The notes below the pieces were generated by a model that was given only the letters and a program-made list of their open reading frames with translations, did no database searches and was not told the origin of the DNA. From Aquatica leii (Eukaryota > Arthropoda > Insecta > Coleoptera > Lampyridae), in NCBI GenBank assembly GCA_035610365.1, contig CM069439.1, positions 19,791,533 through 19,855,532 of the forward strand: a DNA stretch of 64,000 nt, given 5' to 3'. Every line of letters starts with the position of its first letter. Within the stretch, counting starts at the first letter, position 1. This document shows positions 34,781 through 45,460 of the stretch, piece after piece. A program made the position numbers and the translations under genes.

Positions 34781-35290
34781 GGAATCTTTGAGCTTAATTT
34801 TCAGCGGTTTCCAGGTGTTTGATTAACTTGAAACTTTGCATGCGTTTCACGGACCGATGACAATGCAATAATTCATTAAAAAGTTTTTATTATCCTAATT
34901 AGGATCGTCAGGATTAATTGATTCTTTTAGGGATCCTCTGCATGAGAGTGACAAAGATAGAGCGCGTGAACTGCGCAGGCGTGCATCTCGACAAAGTCTA
35001 TCGCGTTTAAATCGTTCCAGTTTATTTCACTATTACCACTTCGTGTCGGAGCAGCTGATTTGCGCGCCCGCTGCCTGCCTTGGATGTGATAGCTGTTTCT
35101 CAGGTTCCCTCCCCGGGAAATAAGGTCTTACTGTCGATAACTACTGTTTCCAATACGTTTTTAGTTCGTAAGATATTTCATAATCACATGTCCGCAAAAA
35201 TTGATTATTGATAAATCGAATTAAAATACGGAAAATAACTGATAGCTTAGAAAATTGAAAAAACACGTTTTTATAGGTACCCGAACTAAA
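34781..35290. other. non-coding stretch, relatively GC-rich in part
   Basis: The part at 34930-35110 is GC-richer than its surroundings and has no recognised coding frame. The right end starts the short tandem repeats that run into the palindrome. Confidence 0.35.
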
Positions 35291-35296
35291 AAATAG

Positions 35297-36038
35297 AAAA
35301 TAAATAATAGTTTAAAAAACTAAAAACACGCTTTTATAAATAACCGAACTAAAAAGAAGAAAATAATTTATAATTACAAACAAAATTATTAAATTCAGAG
35401 CAATAATATATAATTATAAACAAAATCACTAAATTCAGAGTTAAAAGCGTGGGGTGCATCTATAATCATTGTTACAATTATTCTAAAGGCAGCTATCAAT
35501 AAGGGGAGAGTTATGAAAATATAGAAAATTCCTACAAATAACAGTTTCACTTTATAATGTCTCGCCAAGTACACGTTAAACTATTGTTACAAACAATGAT
35601 AAATTTATTTCTGTGAACACAAAATATAAAAAAAAACCTCTGATCTTTACAAAAAAATTATTAGATTTAACAAAAACAGTGCAGCTGTAGAATATCTCGT
35701 CACGTATGTATTCAAACGTCGTGTTTAGTGACAGTATTATGTATATCAGTCAAATGACAAATTGACAGCAATAGTCGAACTGAATACATGTTAAAACAAT
35801 GATTGATATAATTAATTACAAAAAAAAAAGAAATAACAGATACTTGGCGCGAAAGACTACCGTGTATCCGGATGCACCCCACGCTTTTAACTCTGAATTT
35901 AGTGATTTTGTTTATAATTATATATTATTGCTCTGAATTTAATAATTTTGTTTGTAATTATAAATTATTTTCTTCTTTTTAGTTCGGTTATTTATAAAAG
36001 CGTGTTTTTTTAGTTTTTTTAAACTATTATTTATTTTT
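35297..36038. repeat. near-perfect palindrome with arms of about 165 bp
   Basis: The left arm 35297-35460 and right arm 35871-36038 are inverted copies. The innermost 60 bp around GGGGTGCATC / GATGCACCCC are identical, and further out only small indels are seen. The spacer is about 410 bp. The arms contain short direct repeats (an ACACGCTTTTATAAATAACCG block and two TAAATTCAGAG blocks). Near-identity means a recent origin or gene conversion. There is no coding capacity. It is likely a fold-back or MITE-type element. Confidence 0.85.
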
Positions 36039-36039
36039 T

Positions 36040-37320
36040 TAATACATGTTTTCCTAGTGAAATGTGCTGTTTGTTTTATGAATTTAACGTATACGTAATT
36101 TTGAATGCAACCAATAGATACGCTACGGTCTTTTTGCATTCAAAATTGGGAGTAAAAAATGTACATTGGATTGGCTTACTAAATATAATATTTATATACA
36201 ATATTATTTATATACAAAATTAATGTATTTTGTTTCTCGGTTAATATTTGTTTATAATTTTTAAATTTTATCTACGGAAAACCAATACGTTTAACGTTTG
36301 TTTTCTTACTACCACAAAATCTGCTACCGCGCAGCTGAAGGTCACCTGCCAAGCTTAATTGCTCGAGCTGTACTACTATAATTAGCATGGCGGTTAGTTT
36401 TTATATAATTTTAGTCAACAAAATTACTAGTGAAAACCATATCAAAAATATGGTTTTATGTTTTTAATCATAGACAAACTTTTTAAAGATTTAAAAATTG
36501 ATTATACGTAGTTTCAAAATTAAATGTTCAGTTGTTCAAATCAGATTCAAATATCAATATGAAAGTTGAAATTGTTATATTGGTGTAACGAAAGTACACT
36601 ATGACAGTTCAGTGCAATATAATATTGGATTCACATAACTTATATAAAGCGATATTAAATTAAAATGCAATTTTTTTAATGTTTTGTCATATTATTAAAA
36701 CACCTTCAAAACAGCTAACACGGGAAGTCAAATTAATTTTTTGTATATGTTGTTTAGTAAAGGAATAATAAAGACAACTAAAAAAATTAAATTTAACTTA
36801 TTTAGAGAATAAATCAAAAATTCGCGACTAACCGCAGAGAAGTTGTTTCTTAAGTAGTTTTTGTAAAATAAACAGAAATAAATCAATAAGAATTACATTA
36901 TTGATTTTACTTATTAAATGACAATATTTTATTTTTACGAAAATTTGGTGGAATATTAAATTAAAAGTTTCTAGTAATTGTATTCTGAAGTTATTTTTAG
37001 ACGCTCAAGTTAATATACAAACTGAAGTGATAATAATTTAAACCTGAATCTTGAAACTAATTTTACGGAACCTTATTTACAACTAGATATTAATCTCAAT
37101 TTATAATGTGAAAATGCTGCTACGTATATTAGACGTACCCTAATTTTCTTTTCAAATTGATGCAGTTTGTGCACAAACATTTTAAAGCAAATTTATTATA
37201 TTTTTGATTTTTTGACTCGGATAGTATAAACAATATTTTTCTTTTTTTAGTCTACAAACAGCTAAATTTTATCCAACTTAATAAGTTATTCTTTTTTCCT
37301 TATTATTTACGATTAATGTT
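36040..37320. other. AT-rich stretch without recognised features
   Basis: No reading frame or repeat was recognised, apart from poly-A/T tracts. Confidence 0.4.
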
Positions 37321-37324
37321 GATT

Positions 37325-37665
37325 TTTTTATATCCTAATAGGAAAACGTTATGGTTGGAGGCAATAAATAATTTGTTTATAATTATTTTTTGGTTTAGCT
37401 ACGTTTCGCAGTCTGATGCGTCAGCTTCATCGGGCCTTCTATTACTATGCTTGAAAAAATAATTATTTTTAAACGACAAAATACGGCTTTGAATTGCTGA
37501 AAAATTGAGTTTTAAGCATTTTGTGGTTTAAAAATAATTAATTGTTCCAGGATAATAATCGAAGGTACCAGCTTGCGAAAAGTCGCCAAACCAAAAAATA
37601 ATCCTAAAAAAATTAGTCATTGCTTCCCACCATAATGTCTTGATAGGAATATAAAAGAATTAACA
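37325..37665. repeat. fold-back element with a hammerhead-like block
   Basis: The left arm 37325-37415 (ACGTTATGGTTGGAGGCAA and ATTATTTTTTGGTTTAGC) is inverted at 37580-37665 (GCCAAACCAAAAAATAAT and CCCACCATAATGTC). Inside, on the minus strand, 37433-37404 reads CCGATGA, a 19-nt stretch able to form a CTGA/TCAG stem, then GAAA. That is close to a hammerhead ribozyme core, with one mismatch. Penelope-like elements are known to carry such motifs. Confidence 0.55.
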
Positions 37666-38370
37666 TTAATTAATAAGTGTACTAAATCTATAGTAAACCG
37701 TATTGTATTTTATAACTTTTTATTTTACCAAATTTGATCTGGCTTGATAGCAACTGGTCCAAAAATTGCAGACCTTTGCAAATGTCACTTATACGGTTAA
37801 TCTATGAACGAATATCTTTAAGAAACTTGACTCACTTTATTCGGATCATTTTTGATAAACTTTAATTTCAATGTGTCATCTAAAACATTGTCAATTAATT
37901 TATCAAAGCCTTAATTGTGTTTTGTCACCTTAATATATTGCTAAATAATGTAAAAACGTTGTATTTCTTTCTCTCAACACCAAGCTTTATACACTCAACT
38001 GAACAAAAAACGGGACACATTGGTAAGTTCGATTGAAATAGTTAGCGTGGTAAACTAGGCTTGTTAGCGAATGCAACCATCAATCTTTCGTGTCCGTTTG
38101 CAATGCTATTCGAAAAATTTAAATTGGACAAATAATAAACAATACCAGAAGGTCAAATCGCAAAAACTAAAAAATCAATATATTCTTATTTTTTAATGAT
38201 TTAGAACAGTAAACTGCATTTTATTTTTATACGAAATATTTGCGTTTTTAAATAAAAGTTCTGTATTGAAACAGTGCATTATAAATTTTAGACATAAAAC
38301 TTTCACTATAAAACAAATATTGTTTAGGGTAATTGGTGTATTACTTATTTAGAATAATATAAATGCGAGC

Positions 38371-38400
38371 TTTCGAACTTGGTCTAAGTTTTTCGTCAGG
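38371..38400 (-). ncRNA. candidate hammerhead ribozyme core, left Penelope copy
   Basis: On the element sense strand the sequence reads CTGACGA, then an 18-nt stretch able to form an AACTT/AAGTT stem with an AGACC loop, then GAAA. This is the conserved CUGANGA-stem II-GAAA core of a hammerhead. It lies near the 3' end of the element. Hammerhead motifs are known in Penelope-like elements. A clear helix III and cleavage triplet were not found; in these elements they can be minimal or work in a dimer. Confidence 0.5.
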
Positions 38401-38575
38401 CAAAATTAAATTAACTTGACAATTGTAAAACTAAGGTAGATAAAAACAATAACTATAGGGGAACTAGATAACAAGCGCAAGTTTATTTAGCTACAGCATC
38501 TGCTCGAAGGTCTAAAGGAAAACCACAATAAAAATTCTAGACGTAGCTTTAGTGTAATTGGTGGACAAATTAAGA

Positions 38576-39670
38576 TTAAGAAAAAATAACAGGTAACCAT
38601 GTGTCAAAAAGTTCGTAACCACTGTCTCTATTGAAATTGTTAAAATGTCCAATAATTTCAATAGCTTCTTTAAGCTTTCTTGATTTCCAGTTCTTTATTT
38701 TAGAAATTGTTTTAGTTTTATCAAAGTTTATATGATGAAGAGTGTCAAGTGCATGTTCGGCAATAGCAGACTTATTAAGTTGGAGTAAACAAAGATGTCT
38801 TCTATGTTCTTTTAATCTCGTATCTACAGTTCTACCAGTTTCGCCAATATATACCTTGCCACAGGTGCATGGGACTTGGTACACTCCACAGGCATTGTAA
38901 GGTATTTTGTCTTTTATAGGATTCAACAAATTTTTAATTTTAATAGTAGTATTATAAGCTACTTTTATCATATGTTCACTTAGTGTTTTTCCAATTTTGT
39001 CATTTATGTTGGAAACAAAAGGTAGAATAACAAAGTTTTGGTTAATAGTTGAATCATCTGTTAAAGTAGGTCTTGTCTTTGGTCTAAGCAACTTTTTAAT
39101 TTGTTCTTTATTAAAACCATTTCTTATAAAAACTTTCTTAAGGTGTTCTAATTTTTCTCGTAATTTATCTTGGTGACAAATTATTCTTGCACGATTATAT
39201 AATGTGCCAATCGTCCCAAGTTTCTGAGCTGAGTGATGATGAGAATTTGCGTTTATGTATTGATTTGTATGTGTTGGTTTTCGATAAACTGAATGTATTA
39301 AAGTACCATCTGGTTTTCTTTCTATTTTTACATCAAGAAAAGGTAAGGTACCATTAATTTCTTTTTCAATACTAAATTTTATGTTTGGATGTCGATTGTT
39401 AAAGTATTGAAGAAACATTGGTAGTTCATCTACACCATGAGACCAAATCGCAAAAATATCATCTACATATCTAAGCCATAATTTTGGTTTTTCAGATGCA
39501 GATTTCTTCTTCAAAATATTCCATATAATAATTAGCAATAGATGGAGAAATTGGCGATGCCATTGCTACACAATCTATCTGTTTGTAGTATTCACCATTA
39601 AACAAAAAGAATGATGTTGTCAAACAATGTTCAAGCAACTTGATGGTATTATTATCAAACTGTGGTTGTA
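38576..39670 (-). pseudogene. Penelope-like RT plus GIY-YIG endonuclease (C-terminal part)
   Basis: In the minus sense it reads KLLEHCLTTSFFLFNGEYYKQ, VAMASPISPSIANYYMEYFEE (RT palm, before the catalytic site), a frameshift near 39500-39530, then LWLRYVDDIFAIWSHG with the YVDD catalytic motif, FLDVKIERKPDGT and YRKPTHTNQY. After a long connector comes the GIY-YIG domain: YQVPCTCGKVYIGETGR, RLKEHRRH, and SAIAEHALDT. The 320-codon 3' half is uninterrupted. Penelope enzymes copy RNA at a target nicked by this endonuclease. The endonuclease motifs G-VY, YIGETGR, R-EH and the later E look intact. Confidence 0.92.
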
Positions 39671-39682
39671 AAAGACGTAAAG

Positions 39683-42033
39683 CAGCGGTCAGCAACCCGC
39701 GCCCCGTGGGCCGCATGCGGCCCGCCGCTTTCCTCTTTGCGGCCCGAGGTAAATAGCACATAAATGTAGTACTGTCGCGTCATGAATCGTTCCTATATTT
39801 TTGTGTACTGAGTATCGCGCATCACCAACCGCGCTCGTGCTATTCAGTCCCCCACGCAACCCAGTCGGCAGTCAGTAGGTAAGTCAGTGTTTCGATCGAC
39901 AAATCTTGACAAGTTATTAGCGGTGTTTGATTGTGTTAAATTAATTTAAAATTAAATTAATAATTATTATTTCTATTGTTTGATATTTATTTGATATGGC
40001 TTCAAAGAAAAGAAAGTTAGTGGAAGAAAATAGATTTTTTAACGACGCATGGACGGATTTATATTTTTTTTATTAATTTCAATGGAAAACCTTTGTGCTT
40101 AATATGCCAAAAAACGATTGCTGTTCAAAAAGAATATAACTTGAAACGCCATTATGATAGCGAGCATAAAGCAAAGTTTACATATCTTGTGAATGACTTA
40201 CGCAAAAATAAAATTAACGCGTTAAAATCGTCACTTAAGTCTCAACAAAGTGTTTTTAAGGTTCAAGTTGAAAATAAAGAGTCTAGTGTACGTGCCAGTT
40301 TAAGGGTAGCAGAAATACTCGCTAAGTCTGGCCGCCCGTTTACTGACAACGAACTAGTAAAACAATGCGTTTTGGTTATTGCTGAAGAAGTGTGTCCTGA
40401 TCAGAAAAATAAATTTGAAATTATTAGTCTGTCAGCCAGAACGTGCACTCGGCGTACTGATGAGTTGGGTAGTAATTTAAGCGAGCAACTTCAAGAAAAG
40501 TTGCAATTATTTGAATGGTTTTCTTTAGCTACAGATGAAAGTACTGACATTTCAGATACGGCGCAGTTATTAATATTTATTCGTGGAATTGACGCAAGTT
40601 TTAATGTTTGTGAAGAGCTTTTACAATTATGCAGTGTGAAAGGAAGGACTACAGGAGAAGATCTATTTCACCACTTAGAGAAGACGTTGGAATTGTTTCA
40701 ATTACCATGGGCAAAATTGGTAAGCGTTACAATGTATGGTGGCAAAAACATGAGTGGACAAAACAAAGGTTTGCTAGGTAGAATTAAAGCTAAAATGGAA
40801 GAGATAAGTTGCGATATCCCATTATTTTTCCATTGCATCATACATCAAGAAGCGTTATGCTGCAAAGTTCTTGCGTGGAAAGAAATAATGAACATCGTTA
40901 TATCTACAGTGAATTATATCAGAAAAAATGGATTGACACATCGTCAATTTTAAAATTTTCTGTCGGATATGGAAGCACATTACGGAGATGTTCTTTATTA
41001 TTTCGAAGTGAGATGGTTAAGCAGGCGCGCAGTATTGAAAAGATTTTTCGATTTAAGAAAAGAAATCAACAATTTTATGGTTGAGAAGGGCAAATCTGTC
41101 CAAGTACTTTCAAAACCTCAGTGGTTGATAGGCCTTGGATTTTTAACAGATTTAACTAATGAGTTGAATACACTCAACAAGAAACTTCAAGGTAAACACA
41201 AATTAATATGTGATATGTACACGGACGTTAAGGCATTTCGAATGAAAACCAAACTCTTCATGAATCATATTGACGTAAAAAAACTCGACCATTTCCCGAA
41301 TTGCAGGAAAGCTGTGGAAGAAGATGGAATAAACTTTCATTGGTGTAATAATAAAATGAAATTCATTTTATTAGAGCTAATAAACGAGTTCGACAGCAGA
41401 TTTGGGGATTTTGAAAAGATTTCTGACCAATTAAAGATTTTTGTAAATCCATTTTCTTGTAATGTTGAAGAGGTTCCGAGTAATTTACAAATGGATATAA
41501 TTGAATTGATATCAAATGAAACGGTGACAACATCATTTCGTGAAATCGGTGATCTTATAACTTTTTATGGCAATTTACCATCTAATTTTAACGAACTAAA
41601 AACGTTTACTCAAAAAATAATTACATTTTTTGGCAGCACGTACATATGTGAGCAAACTTTTTCTATTATGAATTATAGAAAAAATAAACATTGCTCCCGT
41701 CTGACTGATGAACATTAAAATGCCATACTTCAAATTTCCACATCGAATTTGAAAGCAAACATTCAACAAATTGCCAGTCAAATACAGCCTCAAAGGTCTC
41801 ATTAACAAAATGTTTTTGTTCTTCTCTTTGATATTACATTAGAATTGTATGTTCAAAAAAAATCATTTCATTGTTTATGATCCCTAATAAAGAGTATATC
41901 CATAAATTATTGTGTTTTTTCATGCAAGAGTTGACTTTTAATATCAATATTATGCATTCACAAAATTAATAGGCCGCCTTAACTTTATTTTGTACTATGT
42001 GGCCCTTGACTACCAAAAGGTTGCCGACCGCTG
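39683..42033 (+). mobile_element. hAT element (GTF2IRD2/ZBED-like type), complete ends
   Basis: The left end CAGCGGTCAGCAACCCGCGC (39683) is inverted at the right end, GGTTGCCGACCGCTG (42033). A perfect 8-bp target duplication ACGTAAAG flanks it (39675-39682 and 42034-42041), the hallmark of hAT insertion. It sits inside the reverse transcriptase of the left Penelope copy and is therefore younger. Length is 2351 bp with one transposase gene. Confidence 0.95.
39996..41806 (+). pseudogene. hAT transposase, nearly complete
   Basis: ATG 39996 starts MASKKRKLVEENRFFND, with a frameshift or stop around 40072, then a BED-like finger (LCLICQKTIAV and YNLKRHYDSEH). Next come RVAEILAKSGRPFTDNELVK, FEWFSLATDESTDISDTAQL with the first catalytic Asp, MYGGKNMSGQNKGLLGRI with the expected second Asp replaced (MYGG), FFHCIIHQEALC, a stop at 40951, YFEVRWLSRRAVLKR, and the C-terminal dimerisation block (FGSTYICEQTFSIMNYRKNK). 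A further stop falls at 41716, followed by the natural-looking end at 41806. Only three main lesions suggest recent inactivation. Confidence 0.9.
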
Positions 42034-42041
42034 ACGTAAAG

Positions 42042-42600
42042 TATCAAGTATTGGTACGTTAGTGAACAACGAGAGAACATCAAAATTCACCATTAAATCA
42101 TTTGAAGATAATTTTTGTTTACTAATTACTTCAATAAAATGTTTTGTATTCTTTATAAATGAACTACTCAAGCCAATATAAAGTTTCAATATAGCATTTA
42201 AATACTTAGATAGTTCATAAGTTGCCGATCCAATACAGCTAACAATTGGTCGAAGAGGTATATTTGGCTTATGTATTTTTTGTAATCCATAGAACCTTGG
42301 AATAAGAGGATCTTATAGTGTTAGTTTCTTTATGGTTTACGTTGATAAATTACTTGCTTTTAATAACTTTGTTGTTAATAATTTGAACTTCAAATTCAAA
42401 TCTGATCTTAGCTGCTTCACGATCTGGAAGATGGCTGATGCTCGCTTCAATGTTGGAGATAATGTCCTCATCAGGAATTCTTGAAGGAGCAACAGCAAAA
42501 TCCAAACCTTTAGACAAAACAGAACGAGCAGTATCGGATAGTTAATAAGAGCTTAAATTAACAACCAGTTTGTCATTTTTATAATCAATGTTTTTATATG
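42042..42600 (-). pseudogene. Penelope-like RT, N-terminal part of the left copy
   Basis: Separated from 38576-39670 by the hAT, this stretch gives, in the minus sense, KGLDFAVAPSRIPDED, SISHLPDREAAKIR, IPRFYGLQKIHKPNIPLRP, SATYELSKYLN and FDVLSLFTNVP. These are the early RT blocks of Penelope-like proteins. Frameshifts are present, especially near 42310. The last codons join the left segment across the 8-bp duplication ACGTAAAG. Confidence 0.85.
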
Positions 42601-42627
42601 AATGGGTAACCTGTTTGTTAAATAAAT

Positions 42628-43490
42628 ATATGTAGATGATATTTTTGCGATTTGGTCTCATGGTGTAGATGAACTACAAATGTTTCTTCAATACCTTAAC
42701 AATCGACATCCAAACATAAAATTTAGTATTGAAAAAGAAATTAATGGTACCTTACCTTTTCTTGATGTAAAAATAGAAAGAAAACCAGATGGTACTTTAA
42801 TACATTCAGTTTATCGAAAACCAACACATACAGATCAATACATAAACGCAAATTCTTATCATCACCCAGCTTAGAAACTTGGGACGATTTGCACATTATA
42901 TAATCGTGCAACAATAATTTATCACCAAGATAAATTACAAGAAAAATTAGAACACCTCAAGAAAGTTTTTAGAAAAAATGGTTTTAATAAAGAACAAATT
43001 AAAAAGTTTCTTAGACCAAAGACAAGACCTACTTTAACGGATGATTCAACTATTAACCAAAACTTTGTTATTCTACGTTTTGTTTCCAACATAAATGACA
43101 AAATTGGAAGAATACTAAGTAAACATAAGATAAAAGTAGCTTATAATACTACTACTAAAATTAAAAATTTGTTGAGTCCTATAAAAGACAAAATACCTTA
43201 CAATACTTATGGAGTGTACCAAGTCCCATGCACCTGTGGCAAGGTATATATTGGCGAAACTGATAGAACCTACTAAGTCTGCCATTGCCGAACATGCACT
43301 TGACACTCTTCATGATATAAACTTTGATAAAACGAAAACAATTTCTAAAATAAAGAACTGGAAATCAAGAAAGATTAGAGAGGCTATTGAAACTATTAAA
43401 CATCCTAACAATTTCAATAGAGACAGTGGTTACAAGCTTTCTAACGCATGATTACCTGTTATTTCTTAATCTTAATTTGTCCACCAATTA
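42628..43490 (+). pseudogene. Penelope-like RT end and damaged GIY-YIG domain
   Basis: It reads YVDDIFAIWSHGVDELQ, FLDVKIERKPDGT, HTDQYINANSYHHP then a stop, and continues with NGFNKEQIKKFLRPK, KDKIPYNTYGVYQVPC and TCGKVYIGET. Here the sequence breaks: the helix with the catalytic R-EH block of the endonuclease, present in the left copy, is deleted. It resumes at SAIAEHALDTLHDINF. The copy cannot make an active endonuclease. Confidence 0.9.
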
Positions 43491-43648
43491 CACTTAAGCT
43501 AGTACGTCTAGAGTTTTTATGGTGGTTTTTCTTTAGACCTTCGAGCAAATGCTGTAGCTAAATAAACTTGCGCTTATTATCTAGTTCCCTTATAGTTATT
43601 GTTTTTAGTTACCTTAGTATTACAATTGTCAAATTAGTTTAGTTTTGC

Positions 43649-43673
43649 CTGACGAAGAAAGACTAGTTTGAAA
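43649..43673 (+). ncRNA. candidate hammerhead core, right Penelope copy
   Basis: At the matching place in the inverted copy the sequence reads CTGACGA, a shorter and mutated stem II region (AGAAAGACTAGTTT), then GAAAGCTCGCAT. The core bases are kept although stem II has decayed compared with the left copy. Confidence 0.35.
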
Positions 43674-44799
43674 GCTCGCATTTATATTATTCTAAATAAA
43701 TAATACACCAATTACCCTAAAAATATTTTATTAAAGTGCAATATAAACTTTATTAAGGCTATTTTTTAACACATTTTTTATTACACCTATTCAACAACCT
43801 ATTAATAACATTGTGAATATAAGACTATTGCTCTCAAGGTTTAATCACATTTTAAGTAGTTGTTTTTTTAATATCTCTTTTTGGTCGAAATGTCTAAGAA
43901 AGGCAATTTTAAGTGTTTTAAATAATTGCTAACAAACTTATAACGAGTTATTAACAGTTGAATGATTTTGTGTCAAATAGATATTTGTTGCATTTTATTT
44001 TTAAACAAAATATTTTCGTGTATAAATAAACCGGTATAATTTTCGTATGAATAAATAAATCAAACTTAATATGTCATTGAATGTTTACACGTTACGCTCC
44101 TTTAGGGGCGGGGGAGGCACCATCACTAGTATGATAAACAAAAAATTTGTATTTTTTCTGTCACCCATATCCTGCTTTACGATAAATAATCGTTGTTATT
44201 GTATTTTTTAGAAATGTCAATTGAGAACAACAAAGTGTTTTGCTTTTATATTTATTTACTATTTATAGTTTTTAAGTCGCTGTTATAGTTTAAAAAATTA
44301 TTATTTATAGTTATAGTCCCCGTGGAATAAACTATGTAATTTTAATTTTTTATATTGCACCCCATTGCAGTGCAATACAGTAATCAGTAAATCAAAATTT
44401 ATAGTATTAATAAAATATAGGTTATTTAATAAGAAAATTAAACAAAAGATCCTGTAACTGCATAAATAAGTTTTAATTTTTAATTCATATTTTACAATAG
44501 GTTTAAGAAGTTACTCCCTAGCGTTACTGTTTATATTTGAATTAAACATACGATTGTTGATAATGAGTATAACGTCCTTGATTGTCGATGCAACTAGTAA
44601 GTAATTTAATTCATTGTTGGCGGTATCTGGCGATGAAATTGGCTTCTTGTTGTTCCCGGATGGTACGAACAGGGTAATACGATCAAATTTATTTTGCTGT
44701 ACCTAGCTTTGCACCAACTTGGATGTATGTATAAAGGCACGATTCTTAAAGAATAAACAAAATGAATAATAAAAGTTAAAAAGACTATTAATAGGTTAT

Positions 44800-45460
44800 A
44801 TTCTGAGTAACAGTTGGCTTATTCACGACGTGCATACTATAATAGTAAAGAAATTAAGATAACTTTAAGTATTAAGGAAGCTCACTTGTTGAAAGATCTA
44901 TTCGTTCTCCGCATGCAACTAGATAACGTTGTTTAATATACCTAAGTAATTTTCTGTTCACCAATCGCTCAACAAAAGCCTGGGTCATGGAAACTCACCC
45001 AACCCCATACATTTCCTGAAAAGTGTTTGTTGCACTTTTTAGAGTTTATGTAATTACCTTCATAAAAACTTTTTATAGGTGCGTCATCCATTTTCGTCGT
45101 TAAAAACAACACGATTTCAAAAATCCAGCGGTTTATTGACCTAACGTTTTCAATTCCAAATTTCAAACGTCTCTTTTTATTGTCCTAGCTAAAAATTTCT
45201 TTTATAGCTGTTTAATCCTTTTTTTATTCTAGCTTCTTTCAGTCTTGCTTGTGAGATTTGCATCCCGAAAATTGGACGTCGGCTAGAGCATTTCGGAAAG
45301 TTGTAAAAGGATTTTGAGTAACATATGCCACTAACGCCGCCGCGTCCTGGGACACCGTAGACACTTTTTGTTTGCCTCTCCTGATAGTCCTATTTATCGT
45401 GTGCTTGCAATACCACTTAACTGGGATATGTCTCACAATAGGCCGTGAAATCATACTTGA
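44800..45460 (-). pseudogene. Tc1/mariner-type transposase relic of the long-TIR element
   Basis: In the minus sense: KWYCKHTINRTIRRGKQKV, then AAALVAYVTQNPFTTFRNAL (helix-turn-helix linker). After stops come RLKFGIENVRSINRW, IVLFLTTKMDD around the first catalytic position, YINSKKCNKHFSGNVWGWVS. These match the N-terminal and early catalytic region of Tc1-like transposases. The later catalytic blocks are not recognisable. Several stops and frameshifts are present. Confidence 0.7.

Larger units (their letters stand above)
38326..39682 (-). mobile_element. Penelope-like retroelement, left copy, 3' part
   Basis: This minus-strand copy runs from the hAT insertion site (39682) to its 3' end at about 38326. 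It encodes the second half of the reverse transcriptase and the GIY-YIG endonuclease. Its 5' part lies at 42042-42600, on the other side of the hAT. The 3' tail reads into TAATACACCAATTACCCTAA and is mirrored by the right copy ending at 43717. Together the two copies form a head-to-head inverted pair, flanked by GTGCATTATAAATTTTA (38274-38290) and a close match starting at 43736. Confidence 0.9.
42603..43734 (+). mobile_element. Penelope-like retroelement, right copy (5' truncated, inverted)
   Basis: This plus-strand copy starts abruptly at the YVDD region (42628) and runs to the same 3' end as the left copy, near 43717. It is closely similar to 38326-39460 in inverted orientation. Penelope-like elements commonly insert as inverted or partial tandem pairs, so the two were probably inserted as one event, as the single flanking duplication suggests. 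Confidence 0.88.
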
